The notes beneath the pieces were generated by a model that worked only from the letters and a program-made list of their open reading frames with translations, did no database searches and was not told the origin of the DNA. Of a stretch of 64,000 bases of DNA, positions 37,391-49,859 are shown piece by piece; the first letter of the stretch is position 1, and the number at the start of each line of letters is the position of its first letter. Source of the stretch: Sycobia sp. Sy_11 (taxonomy: Eukaryota > Arthropoda > Insecta > Hymenoptera > Epichrysomallidae). Position numbers and translations under genes: made by a program. The stretch covers positions 6,544,001 to 6,608,000 of the forward strand of contig JACCIC010000003.1 of the NCBI GenBank assembly GCA_018907035.1, written 5' to 3'.

Positions 37391-37449
37391 TAATTTTCTT
37401 AATATAATTCAAAATCTTTCGTGCAAGCTGTCAATAACATTGTGACGTT

Positions 37450-37477
37450 TCTTTTTTTTTTTTTTTTTTTTTTTTTT
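37450..37477. repeat. poly-T tract
   Basis: About 28 consecutive T's. It could be the reverse-complemented tail of a retroposed sequence, but nothing recognisable precedes it. Confidence 0.85.
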
Positions 37478-37800
37478 AATGAAACATTTAGAAATGAAGA
37501 TCCAAGTTAATTTCATGATTTTCTCATAACAAAGACAGGGATAAAGTTAGATACCTAAAACAAATGTATATATACACATAAATATAAATACACCAATTCG
37601 GTTTGTATATAAGCTCCTCTTCTGCTCGCTTAAATCTGCGCGCGGCGCGGACGGCTTAAAATCCAGCTGTATCTCCCTCTATAACCAACCACTCGAGTGT
37701 TGAAAACAGAAGCTCGCTCCACGTAGCCCGGGGCATACTTCAATCCTCCTTCGTGGTGGAATTGAACTCTGCAATTGGCCTCTCTGGACCGATCGACGTT

Positions 37801-37804
37801 TTCT

Positions 37805-37870
<66 letters not shown>

Positions 37871-37874
37871 AGAA
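37801..37874. repeat. palindromic (TA)n microsatellite
   Basis: About 60 bp of AT dinucleotides flanked by TTCTATAC (37,801-37,808) and its complement GTATAGAA (37,867-37,874). The whole 74-bp block is self-complementary and could extrude a cruciform. Confidence 0.9.
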
Positions 37875-37879
37875 TCACA

Positions 37880-38434
37880 TTCTGTTTAATTATTTTATTC
37901 CTTAATTAAAAAATAAAAGAATACTAGGCTGAAATAGAACTTTCCGTCAACCTCGTAAAAAAAGTAGAATGTATTTGACTTATTTACTTACTTATGCAAT
38001 CATTTGTAAAAATGTGAAATATCGTTTTTGTAATTCACAAATAATACTATACTAGAATACTCTGTTTCGAATATTGATATCTTAAATTTAACTTTTAACT
38101 TTAACACTTAATATTCAAAAATTAAATCTGCTGTTGATATAATTTTGTCAGATCTTTCAAAATCCATGGCTGAGCTGTATAATGATAATTTTAGGGAATA
38201 TTTCAACGGAGACGAAAACCCTTGCCTATAATACTAACATATTCATAATGGACAAAATGTGAATAGGACGATTACAGTTTTAGATTGAATAGAGACAAAG
38301 TAATAACCACCGAGCAATAAGTACTGTACATAAATTTGTACTTTTGTATATTTTGGTATTTAAAGAATTTGAAGAGGTGTAAATGACGTTTTTGTATATT
38401 CAGACTTAGTCTAATTCATATAATGAATATATGT

Positions 38435-38440
<6 letters not shown>
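37880..38440. other. AT-rich non-coding stretch
   Basis: No gene or element recognised between two long TA tracts. Confidence 0.5.

Positions 38441-38441
<1 letters not shown>

Positions 38442-38498
<57 letters not shown>
38442..38498. repeat. (TA)n microsatellite
   Basis: About 28 TA units. Confidence 0.95.
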
Positions 38499-38501
<3 letters not shown>

Positions 38502-38921
38502 AGACTTCTCAGCAGAATATGCAGCACGAATTTTCAGATCGTAATAAAAGTTCCTTTATTAAAGAAATACACGTTCGGCGGAGAGTAAAAAATCATTAAA
38601 GCCCTTTTTATAAAGAATTTTTAAACGAGGTCAAAGTCCTCGTGTTATAAGAAATGAATATTATTTTTCAGTTAAAACTGTCAAAGCGAATATTTATAAA
38701 ACTTCCAGCTATATATAGATATGAGAGAGTACTTGAGTTTCCATAAAATTCACCGTGCGCCAGAGGTGTTTTAACAGGTAATTAAAGTACAACAGAGAAA
38801 ATGCTTTGAATAATTAAAAGCCGTCCCGTGTAATAAAAACTCGTTTAGTTCATAAATTCAGACGGAAGCTCGCCGCTCCGCGCCTTTAACAAAGGGAGGG
38901 AAGGGTCGATTCCTTTATATT

Positions 38922-38924
<3 letters not shown>

Positions 38925-38980
<56 letters not shown>
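38925..38980. repeat. (TA)n microsatellite
   Basis: About 28 TA units. Confidence 0.95.
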
Positions 38981-38981
<1 letters not shown>

Positions 38982-39512
38982 CTTGCGCATGAATAATTAT
39001 AAAGGTACACGGCCGTACTTCCCTTTTATCATATATGACTGAAAAAAAGAAAGAGAAAAAATCAAAAATATCACACGGTGAGACGGATACATTATTATAC
39101 GCGTGATTATCCAGAGTTATAACTCCGGATTTTTCATCGATCGTCCCATTATGACTCTATCCATTATTCGACGCACCCCCCCGCCCGCCGAGGTATGCGA
39201 GCTCCTCGTGCGAATATTTTTCCGCTCACGATTCTCCATCGCGACGGAGAAGAATCCGGTCGAAGAGGTGCGAATCTCCGCGCCACGACTCGCAACTTCC
39301 CCCCCCCCCCCTCACGCAGCGAGTAGTAAGCGCGAGCGATGTTTAATTCCATCGGAAAAAAGAGGCGAGAGCGAGAGGGAAGCGACGGAGGGAAGTCGCG
39401 AGCGTGGAGGAAGAAAGAGAAGAGATGCATAGATCGAGGCAGGATAGAAGCGTAAAGGAGGCCACGGCGCAGGTGGCTGAGCGTAATTGACGCAGCCGCC
39501 GCCGCTCTTTTT

Positions 39513-39514
<2 letters not shown>

Positions 39515-39571
<57 letters not shown>
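39515..39571. repeat. (TA)n microsatellite
   Basis: About 28 TA units, directly upstream of the candidate acidic exon. Confidence 0.95.
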
Positions 39572-39574
<3 letters not shown>

Positions 39575-39634
39575 GGAAGCAGCAGCGCGTCGCGTTACGT
39601 CGTCGCGCTGAAAAATTCTCCCCGTCCCCTCCAG

Positions 39635-39781
39635 CCGCTTCCGCTAATTCCTCTACGGCGACGAGCAACGGCGCGGCTCTGGAGCGCGGCAAGAAAGCCG
39701 AGGCTCTGGAGAAAGAAGACGCAGAGAAAGAAGACGAGGAAGAAGCAGAAGAAGAAGAAGAAGACGAAGTCCTCGGGCTGT
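39635..39781 (+). CDS. candidate internal exon, acidic low-complexity protein
   Basis: A pyrimidine tract ending TCCCCTCCAG (39,625-39,634) is a good acceptor, and GTAAGT at 39,782-39,787 is a consensus donor. The 147-nt exon between them is fully open in one frame (phase 1 at both ends) and encodes 48 residues. It has a Ser/Ala/Thr part (SANSSTATSNG), then KKAEALEKEDAEKEDEEEAE and a Glu/Asp run ending DEVLGL. Such Lys/Glu-rich segments occur in chromatin and RNA-processing proteins, but no family can be named. The alternative is a GAA-type microsatellite in a CpG island that mimics an exon. No partner exon was identified. Confidence 0.3.
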
Positions 39782-40044
39782 GTAAGTCCGGGGCGGGCGT
39801 AATGCGGCCAATTTGCGGGGCTTTTCAGGACGGCCTGCGGCAATCATTAAGCGACGTCCCGGGTTTAGAGCCGCGAACCCTCGCCGTGCCGCGGCTGAAG
39901 TCCCCTCGGGGGGGTTGAAACGCAAGAGGAAGCGAGAGGGACAGTGAGGGAGGGGGGGCGAAAAAGTTTCCGGGCCCCGCGCGAGCGCGCGCGGTTCGCT
40001 CCCCGCGGCCCGTTTATCGGCGAGGGGTAATGGCAAAGTTCACG

Positions 40045-43000
40045 CGTATGCGCTTCGGATACCAATCTCTGGTTTATATATATATTATCACGTGCATCTG
40101 TTACGAGCAATGATGAATAGTGCTCTAAAATTTGGAGAAGAATAAGGATTCTGAAGTGCGTATGTATCGGACGTAGTTGGACAAAAGCAGTTTGAGAAAT
40201 TCCATATAATAGATAATTCGACCAAAGACGTAAGTTACTATTCCATTCTTTCACATGCTATCGAATTCTGTTTCTGAACAAGTAGCGTGCTGTTTGTTAT
40301 AAAGTGTATTCTTCTGAGCTTCTCGTATTTCATTTAAGCCGTGTCATTCGTTTTAAGATTGACCTCAAAAATGTATACTGCCGCCATGGTTGGCCGCTTG
40401 CATATAGCGTCCGAAAGTACTAGTATGGATTTCTAAATAAGGAACGGGCAGTAATTTCTTCTCGATACACAAAGCTCAAGTAATCGTGCTCCTATTATAT
40501 CTTTTCTAAATCTGTCAGCATAATACCGATACATTTTTAATCTAGAATTACTTAATACACATGTTCATAAAAAATATCGATACTACTGTTTGAAGCGTGT
40601 CGAATTAAAAGTATTATAGGTTTAGAGTGTTTCCCGGCTATCTACTACAATATATAACCTAATTTTTCTGAAATCGATCGGGTACTATATTTTATATTAT
40701 ATGCGTAGTATATTAATTTACCACTATTCAGGGGTAACGTCGATGAGTCGAAATGAGTGAGTGAGTTTAAATTTTGAAAATGGACATGAGATTGACTTTA
40801 GTTTCAGTTGAAACTCGCTCTGAAAGTCATATTGAAAAGTAAAAAGCGCATGCTCGATCAATGTTCACGATCGAAAATTGGAATTTCTAATGAAGAATTC
40901 GGAATTAAGGGTGATTTTCAGATCATGCTGAAAGTCGCGCTAAAAATCAAAGTACAGATCACGTTTATTAGTAGTTTGAGTTTTCATACATATATTTCCA
41001 TTAATTTCCAAGATTCGTATTGCTATTTCTAAATTATGACTTTGATAAATAAGTTGCACAATACAAGAAGACTGTAGAGTTTCATAGTAAAAAGTTAAGA
41101 CAAATATTATATTTGAGGAACCATAAGGGCAACAAGCACGAGCAACTCTTGAGCTAACGGATTATAGATATTAATTTTCTAAATTCCACGAAAATTTTTT
41201 AGATTATTTTTATCATAACAACTTTGTAGCGTAGGCCGTTATATTCGTAAATTATAATCTTGTTTACACAGAGAAATGTTATCCATCCTCACGGTGTATA
41301 TACTAACTTTTATAATTATTTAATTGAAAATCAGATGTCACACATTGTAACTTAACTGACTATTATTAAATAAAATATTATTTTTGTATCATTAAATTTA
41401 AATACAATAAACGTATCGTTTAAACTAACGTAAATAAAAGTTTTGCAATTCAAATCACCATTATTCTATAAAAATTTTCATTCGCAAAAATTCATTAAAA
41501 ATACGTGACGTATCTGTTAATGCTGCAGTTATTCTAGTTATCGCGAAATGCATGATGTTAAAATTATTCTTTTGAACAATTTTCTCAATTGAGGCAATAT
41601 AAAAATCAAATTGTATAGCACGAATAAAAATTATTGTGTTTTAAATAAATTCACATGTACATATTTAATTATTCAGAGTTTAGAGCAATCGTCTCCTTTA
41701 TTTACCATGTACTATTGTAAGAAGGATTGCACTTTCTATGGTTTAGAAAATTTATAAATTCATTTAAAAGTTAAAAGGATGTTATTAAACGGTATAAGAA
41801 TTAAAACGTTCCAAATTAATTTTCTATGTTCGAAACATTATTATTTCAGTGACTATTTATTTCCACTTAAATCTTTACACGTTGATAGATGTTTATAAAA
41901 GAAAAGAAATGATTGCAAAGAAATTAGTAAGGTTTAAAAGTAACAGAAGTTACCACATAGTGAATCAGTACTGTTATAAAAAATTTGTTTCTCAGATTAT
42001 GTTTATTATTAATTTTAATTCAAATAGTTCTCTATTTACTTTTATTTTATAGAACGGAAAAAAACTGCTTCCAAAAATTTAGATACTATATTTCCAAACC
42101 ACTAATTATTTTTGTTTGAAACTTTGCCATAAGAATTTGTATAAGAATAAAATTGCTATCAGAATTTGTAACAAAAAGACATTCTTCGCAAGTTGAAGGA
42201 AATACATTTTTAAAAATAAATTGTATTTTCCAGCTACGGTTATCGTGCTGGTTATATATTTTATCATATGACCCGTAATACACGTGTAGAGTTACAATCG
42301 ACATTATACCAAAAATTGAGAGTTAATTAAGTTTATTAACTCCATTCGCATGAATTCCAACGGTACGTGATATACAATGGTACATGTACAGTACATTAAT
42401 TGCAATTAACTGCAAATAAAACAATTGCACCGTATATGACTCGACAATACAAAATGAAAATTATCGATGGGTACTTTAAATCGAGTAGGATTTTTTCTGT
42501 CGGGTACTACTACGAAACATAATTTTTCATTTTAATTTAAGTTTAATAAATAACCACAAGTAAATAAAAGTTAAAATTTAGCACGCAAATAAAAAAAAAA
42601 TAAAGTAAGCAGGAAAAGGAAAAGCTTTACGGTTTTCAGTAGACGTCGAAGTCGAACTTTTACAAATCAATTTCTATGAAAGTGATTGCACAGGATTCTA
42701 TATTATTAGTTCGGCAGAAATAAGAAACTTTTACTAATGGTATAAAATTATTTAAAGTTACTTCTCTCTGGCGCGAAAGTTCAAAATCTCGAATCAGCTA
42801 AAAGTAAATATTTTTATATTAACCTTTATGTTAAACAATTAGTTTTATTAAAAGTATCGTAAAAAATAGGGCTCTTTTCGTAAAAAAAAATTCTCAAAAT
42901 CCGTATTCCAAGCTAAAAGAAAAAATAGAAAAACAAAGGATGAAGCAATAGGCTTAATGTAAACTTGTTCGTGATAATTTTCGACTCTTCGTTTACCTCC

Positions 43001-46000
43001 AATCATGGGAAAACAGATCTCCATCTTAATGTGAATATTAAGTCTGCGATATTTTCTACTCAAATTTTTCAATTTTAATTAGTATCAATAATGACAAATT
43101 CAGAAGCAAAAAACACTGCAAGATTAATATTATTCCTACCAACTTCCTTTTTTTCCGATACATATACTTATCTCGATGGATATCGAGAAAAATGTTTTAT
43201 ATAATAAATCATTAACAACTTCATTCTCTGCTGTTATTCAATTTGTTTATATTATTTTTCGATCTTTTCTTACGTATGTTTTTACAAAACATTATGTATT
43301 TAAGTAATCATTTATTAATAAAGATGTTAGAAATTGTTAAAAAAACATTCCAATAACGTTCTAAACTCAAAAACTGAACCTTATTATTTTAACGATTAAA
43401 TTCCAATATTAAGTATCTGAAATTGTGACTATATCTACTTTCCGTAAAATTGTGAGAGAAAGAGAGAAAAAACGGAACAAGCATAATCCACTTAAAAATT
43501 GCTTGGTCATGCTGGATTTTAATAAACTATACTTTACAATTTTTTTTTCACTTCGCTAAATTTTGATGTAAAGTATTTTCTTCGTGTCATTTTCATAATC
43601 AGTGTATCAATTACTTAGAATAAATTGATTGTTATGAATGTCATAATCAAGAATTTATTGAATGTTATAAATTCATTGATATTCTCAACTCGGGATTAGC
43701 AATCTGCCATAGTAAATATACTCATTTATCTGTGATTAATATAAATAAGCCTGTAATGTTCTTTGGAAGAGCAATTCCATTATTGTAGACGTAATTTTTA
43801 CAGCCCTCTATCTATAATAGATTAGAATCTAGATCTGTACGTGACTTACATAAGGTAACTTGGAAAACGAGGATTGAACCCGCTGATATCATTTTGCTAA
43901 TTTTTTTTTTCATTTTAGAAAAAGCAACGTATCGTCAAATTTTTTGCGCTTACTTCATCGTACTGTAACGACAGAAATTGTCATATTACATCAGGTTGCT
44001 ATTATTTTTTCGATTGTACAAAAAATGCATTTACTAATATTAAGTTCTTTTTTTATTTTAATTAACTAATTTTCATGAAAGCGAGTAAATTACAATTTTT
44101 AAGTTGAATATGAACAGATCATGAATTCTGTTTTGTTCTATTGCGTATAATTCAACTAATGCGTTCTCTGATGCATTTATTGCATCAACATGGTAAGCTT
44201 CTCGTCTCCGGTCCCCACTCCTGATTTAGCATACCTGTATACAATTCAATAGACCAATAGAAGATGTTTTCGTCTAATGATTTACTATAACTTCTCCCAC
44301 GCACCGAATACTTAAATCTTACGTAAAGTGAAAAGTACGTTAGCAGAGTAGAAATATTATTACACTCGTCCATTGAACAACCATATCAACATATATTGTA
44401 CTCGGTAGTTTTGTATCGTAAATATATATAATGTGTTAATCTTTTCGATCCATTATCAAAAAATTGTACTGATCACGATTAACGTTCACGGTCAGTGTGC
44501 GCAATACGAGAAAGTTTGATTTGCTTCGGTTCAAAAAGAAGTAACTCTTTTTTGCTCGTGCTTAAAATAAATTCTGAACTATCAGCAATTATGAAACATC
44601 AAGAATTAAATCATTCTATATTATTGCAGACATTCCATTAATTATTATCGTTTCAAAAGCGCACATATGGTATTGTTACTATTTGGTATCGCCTAAACAC
44701 TTTGTCTCAGATTATCGCAGTATCAGTCGCGATTTGATTGGGTTAACGAGAAATAACAGAATTTTTCAATTAAACACGCGTTATGCCCTGTTACACACTG
44801 AGTACAAATGCCAATATGACAACAATAAATTAATTGTTAACGTATCAGTGAACAATTGTTAATTTAGCTTTAAACTAGAAAATATTCATTGCTGTAGAAT
44901 TAAATTCCACAAAGGATTCGACAATAGAAAATGTAATTTTTTTAAACAACAAGATAGAAAATGAAATGGTAAGGTCGTTATAAATTCTCATGAAAAAATT
45001 GAATGCACGTTCAATGGGGAGTCAATGTAATTGGTTAATTATCGTATGAAACTTAAAAATTTTTATAATTCAGTACGGACAGTAAGATAATAAGTGACGC
45101 TGAAAAACTGAGGAAAGGGTGATATGAATTAAACGAAATAATATAACGTTCGTTAAAGTCAAATAAATAAAAACAGAATTGTCTTCAATAATTTATCTAT
45201 ATGTAACAAATATCAGAAGTCTTCTTTTTTATTAATACGATTTTTAATATGCCTTGGTATATCTAATATTTCAGATAAAGATAGTTTATTAGAATTTTTT
45301 ACATAATCTAAAACAGCATCTTAATTCGACTTAAATTTGTCTAACAAATGGATTATACGATGTCTAATAATAATTTATTTTATATTATTTTTCTTATATT
45401 TCCAAATTCTATATGCTAACCTCTGTTTTATTTCTTTATATGAGCTCTATCGCAATTTCTACTATTTCCAATCGTCCATTTCCAATGGATTTTGTCAAGA
45501 CTAAACGAGGTATTTCTGAATACCTCCCAAACGAGCACTACAATGTATTAAGACATAACTTTGTTTCATCCTGAATATATAGACTTTTTTTCCTGACAAT
45601 AGCTACTATATTCTAAATTAAATATTTGATCTAAATTGTAGATTTTCCTAACCGAAATTTTTACTTTCGACAATGGTTTTGGTGAAATAACAACGGTTCA
45701 GTTTATAATTTGAACAATTAAAGTGTTAGCAAATTCACGTCCGAAAAGGTAAAGTTTGTAAATTATTGCTGATTCAACTTCAAACGAATTTACATGTATA
45801 TAAATCTAACTAAACTTCAATCGACAGCAACTAACAAATTGCCCACTTGGGCATATACATTTATTAGAAATTTTGAACTTCAAATTGAATTCTTACTATA
45901 AGTCCAGAGTTCAAATTAGTAGATCATATCGTGGAATAGAAGACAAAGGTGTAATAGAAAAAAGTAATCATTTTCAGGTAAGAAAGTATCATATCCTGAG

Positions 46001-46720
46001 AATGGAAGACAGTTAGGTACTAAAATTTTACAGTGTTTCGTTTTTACCACGAACAATCAAAGTTGTCGATCTCAATCTCAAACAAATCACTCACCAAAAT
46101 GCTAAGGTCTCTCCTTCTCAGTTACCAAGAAGACCTTACTATTTGTATTATTAATTGTATAAATTCATTAATTTCCATTAAGTTATTTTATATTAATTGT
46201 TGAAATTTATACGCTTTAGTCACTTCATCAATGATTGTGAAGTTATTACCTGATAAATTCAATTCCATCGACTAAATGTTGTTTTGAAATTATTATCCTT
46301 AAAAATACATAATTTGAGCAACTTGGTCTACCTCTTTGTGCATACAAAATATTTAAATATCTTAATTTATTTGTCAAGTAAATGTTTCATTGTAATATAT
46401 AACAGATAATGAGAATTTGAAGTTGTTAAACGGATAAGCACTGTATAATTAGCCAGATTTTCAATGTACTAGAATAATATCGAGATATACTGCATAATGC
46501 CTGAATACCAATTCATATTTGAATTTGTAACTCATGGCAATATCGATCAAATTTCAATCGGCAACCTAAGATTATTGTACATAATACGTATCTAAAAAAA
46601 ATACCGTTAGAGAATCTTATCTGACTCTTAGACAAAATATGACTGTATAAAAATTTATAATTTCAATGGTAACTGCGCCAACTAACAAGCTATTCAGAAA
46701 CATCAATCGGATTAACAGAA
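40045..46720. other. long AT-rich gene desert
   Basis: About 6.7 kb of AT-rich DNA. The longest ORFs (about 60-75 codons, for example 40,808-41,032 and 42,848-43,072) are Lys/Ile/Asn/Phe-rich and match chance expectation. I see no RNA gene, mobile-element terminus or long microsatellite. Confidence 0.5.
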
Positions 46721-47009
46721 CTTGTTAATGGTCAATTTATCCCTGATTCAACGAATGCCGCACCCTATCGAAGCCGATCATTATTCCATTTCTCAGCACG
46801 CGTATAAAGGAACGAGCGGCGAATCGCAACGACGAAAAACTAATGGAAGCCCAATGCTTCGTCACTCCGATCATAAGATCATATACATATCCATCTTGAC
46901 GTCGAAGAGCGTGCCGTATCTCACGAAATTATTCTCGGGCGCGAAGGGGGGGGGGCGAGGATCGAAGAAATCTCAGCGCGGCGACCGCGCATTTCCAAGT
47001 CAAACTGAC

Positions 47010-47069
<60 letters not shown>

Positions 47070-47345
47070 GCCCCATATCCGGCGCACTGGAGGAATCCGC
47101 GCCCTCTCGTAAAGGGGTGGTAATTTACTGGAAGAGCGGAGATTATGCAGCTGGTTATGGGCGCGAGATGGTGGTCGGGGTGGAGCGGGCGGAGCAGATT
47201 CCGAGTAAAAGGGAAAGAATACTTGAGAGTCCCCCCTGGCTATTTCTCTCCCTCGGTCTCGCGACTTTTTTTCTCTCTTTCCTTCGTTCTCTTTCCTTTT
47301 TTTTTTTTTTTGCTTCCTTAAACGAAGAGTAGTTGTCACCGGCTG
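46720..47345. other. GC-richer island with long (TA)n tract
   Basis: A moderately GC-rich block, a G-run near 46,950, a (TA)n tract at 47,012-47,067 and more CpG-rich DNA with a T-run near 47,305. Long frames on both strands pass through the TA tract and are not considered genes. Confidence 0.45.
47012..47067. repeat. (TA)n microsatellite
   Basis: About 28 TA units. Confidence 0.95.
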
Positions 47346-48985
47346 TTCCGCGAGAAAACGAGGTCGAGAAAAAGCGACGCGGAACGTTTAACGGATCGGC
47401 GCATTTTTACACCACTCAGAGTTGTCACTTGCTTGCAATAAACGGTTCACCATAGTACAAATGCGTATAGCATATAATCTCGAATCTTCGCCACTAATCT
47501 GAACTACTATTTTCCGCTTAAGTTTTATCGTCTTTTTCTTGTTATTTGACAATTAATACTTATGCGATTCATAAATATTCGTAATCTAATAACCCCGGAA
47601 ATAATCCATATGCCTAATGAATCAACAGCGGCAGAATTTTTCCTGTGATCGAAGGATCATTCATTCATTAGAATCGAGTTGCGTACATTCATCGCCAGTT
47701 TGTAAAAAAAAATTATATTATTGACATAAAATATATTTTTCCATTCTTCTCCTATATTCCGACCTCTGTCCGCTGAATTCTTTTTTTTTGCCTATTAATG
47801 AACGAGATTCGATACTTCTTCAGTTTTATAGACTATGTTGTTTCTTGTATCTAATTAAATTACAGAACGCGCGATTGTTATGTATCTAATTAAATTGCAT
47901 AATCTCAAGCGCTACTATCTGTTATCTAACAGAATTTTATTTAACTTGATTCCTACTGAGGATATTGCCAATCGCAAACCGGTATAAAAATTTATGTCCA
48001 TACATTTTTATACCGGTACATATGTATGGGAAGAAAGTTACTGCATTAAACATTAAATGAGTTTGGTGCCCTCTTCCAAAAAAGCACACATAAGTTTTTC
48101 TCATATATAACATTACAGAGAGCGACAGAGCAGCTTTCGAGAGGCTAATCAATATTAATGTCATCGCTGTGGCTACTTGCATTGCTAAGGCAGTGCGATC
48201 AATGAGAGAAAATAATGTCGAAGGCCACATAGTCAACAGAAATAGGTATATATGCATTATATTTTAATATAAACGAAGTATATATTACAGGTTTAATTGC
48301 GCATGTAATCTTTATTGAATCCAGATACATACGCGGAACGATTTTTTTTTAATCAACATCGAAATTAAGCTTTAAATAAAGTAATGAAAAAATACTTGCT
48401 TACGTGTCCCCGTTTTGCATTATTCATAAGAAAAATCGAGAAAATAAATGACAAGTATTTATTAGATTAATAAGCGAGAATTGTGGACAACAACAATGTA
48501 ATCTTTTTATTATTCAAAATTAAATTAATTGCTCTATTAAAATTAAAATTTTGCAGTAAGGCAGCGACGTACGGATTCGAAGGGTCCATAAGTAATCTGA
48601 AAATAGAAGATTGTAATGAATAAAAAATTTTGCTCAAGCGATGAACACAGGTAGAATGGAAGATATTTTGATGCGAATAAATCTATCGATCTTTTTTAAT
48701 TGCACATTCAAATACTCATAGGAGGATAATCAAAGTTTCCAAAAGAACAACTACATACTTATAGTGATTATATTTATTAGTGAATATAATAACTATTTTA
48801 GTACAGCATGTTTTTTAATTTCTTCAATATCTATGCTAAAGTATTTACAAAGCAGATGGACTCCTTTTCTAGAATTTTGGTATTTTAAAGGTAGAATCCT
48901 ATAATAAATTGGAGTTCCAATTGAGTCAACTTGAATTTTTATACCTATTTATATATTAATTGACTATATATTTATCATACTTTAA
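47345..48985. other. AT-rich non-coding stretch
   Basis: A 106-codon minus-strand ORF (47,937-48,257) has hydrophobic segments, but no receptor or transporter motif could be recognised and no splice context is visible. It is treated as chance. Confidence 0.4.
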
Positions 48986-49082
48986 TTATGCTTATGTCGA
49001 CTGTATTTTGATAAATTAATAAATATTTCTATTGATCTTACAGTCAAATTAAATAAAATAAAATTAATACAGGCTTAGCACC

Positions 49083-49115
49083 ATTTGTGCTTCCAAGGAA
49101 TTTGGAAGCACAAAT
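49083..49115. repeat. 14-bp perfect inverted repeat (hairpin)
   Basis: The arm ATTTGTGCTTCCAA (49,083-49,096) and its complement TTGGAAGCACAAAT (49,102-49,115) are separated by 5 nt. The hairpin is inside the Penelope-derived tail but absent from the other copies. Confidence 0.85.
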
Positions 49116-49448
49116 AGAGCGACGTTAACTAATATAAAAAAAAAGAATATATATTTATATCAACATTAATACATAGCAATATATAATTAATTGAAAATTA
49201 TAAGGACAGTTCGACTGTCCTTATTTAAAATCACCCCGTAGACTATTCTGAAATAAAAATATATTAGCTGAAAAAAGTTCTTTATTAGTGAAGTGCAATC
49301 TGACTGTTCCCACCACCTTTACCCACTTGAAGATTGAATGAGGTTCTCCAACATTTCGAGCTCGCTACGGATCCTCATCAGGGACTAAACTAAACTTTAT
49401 ATTAATATTCTAATTTATATATACCCCTATCCCCATTAAACTAAAAAT

Positions 49449-49857
49449 TTAGTAATTTGAATATACAATCCCTCTTCTACACAAAATGTTTAAGATGTTA
49501 TCTAATTTACTTGACTCTAACAGAAAATTCACATTATTTCGATTCCATGAAATGTGAATACTTTCAACACTCTCCCTTGTATACTTATTACTAATACCAT
49601 GATCCAAAATATCCACATGTACAAAATCAAAAAAATGTAAAAGCTTTAAACAATGTTCTTTCAAACCAGAAGTAATATGTGAACTACGTAAACTATATTT
49701 TTGTTCATAAATTCTCCTGTTAGAAAGAATTAAATCATATTTATGTTCATAAATATCTTTTTGTTTGTGCAATGAATCATTCATTACAATCCATACAATT
49801 AATTTTGTAAAAAACTCCAGATTTTAAACATAAGTCGATCCTTATCCTTGTAATTAT
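49449..49857 (-). pseudogene. Penelope-like element GIY-YIG endonuclease, C-terminal remnant
   Basis: In one frame (about 49,842-49,750) the minus strand reads RIDLCLKSGVFYKINCMDCN, then FIAQTKRYL. This matches the Penelope endonuclease start: YKI, a CxxC pair, then a degenerate YIGQT-R-L. After a frameshift the 111-codon ORF (49,784-49,449) continues with SLRSSHITSGLKEHCLKL, HFFDFVHVDILDHG, an ESVESIHI helix and a SSKLDNILNI C-terminus. This follows the usual order of EH, H-FDF, ILD, E-IHI and D-L motifs. The ATG at 49,784 is not a true start. The catalytic GIY part is broken by stops and a frameshift. The reverse transcriptase domain is absent. Confidence 0.68.
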
Positions 49858-49859
49858 TA

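Larger units (their letters stand above)
39080..40045. other. GC/CpG-rich island with candidate exon
   Basis: CpG-dense sequence interrupted by a (TA)n tract at 39,515-39,571. It includes G- and C-homopolymers and the acidic candidate exon at 39,635-39,781. Other frames through it are Tyr-Ile or Arg-rich artefacts. Confidence 0.45.

Noticed and set aside
39164..40254. Several 110-140 codon ORFs on both strands
   Set aside because: They overlap each other in a CpG-rich island and through a (TA)n tract. Only the short acidic stretch with splice sites was kept as a candidate exon.
43860..43900. Possible tRNA B box on the minus strand (GGTTCAATCCT)
   Set aside because: No matching T stem, acceptor stem or D arm could be built around it.
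46722..47339. 133- and 136-codon ORFs on opposite strands
   Set aside because: Both depend on the (TA)n tract at 47,012-47,067. No domain or splice context supports either.
47937..48257. 106-codon minus-strand ORF with hydrophobic segments
   Set aside because: Considered as a chemoreceptor fragment, but no family signature, conserved C-terminal motif or splice sites could be seen.
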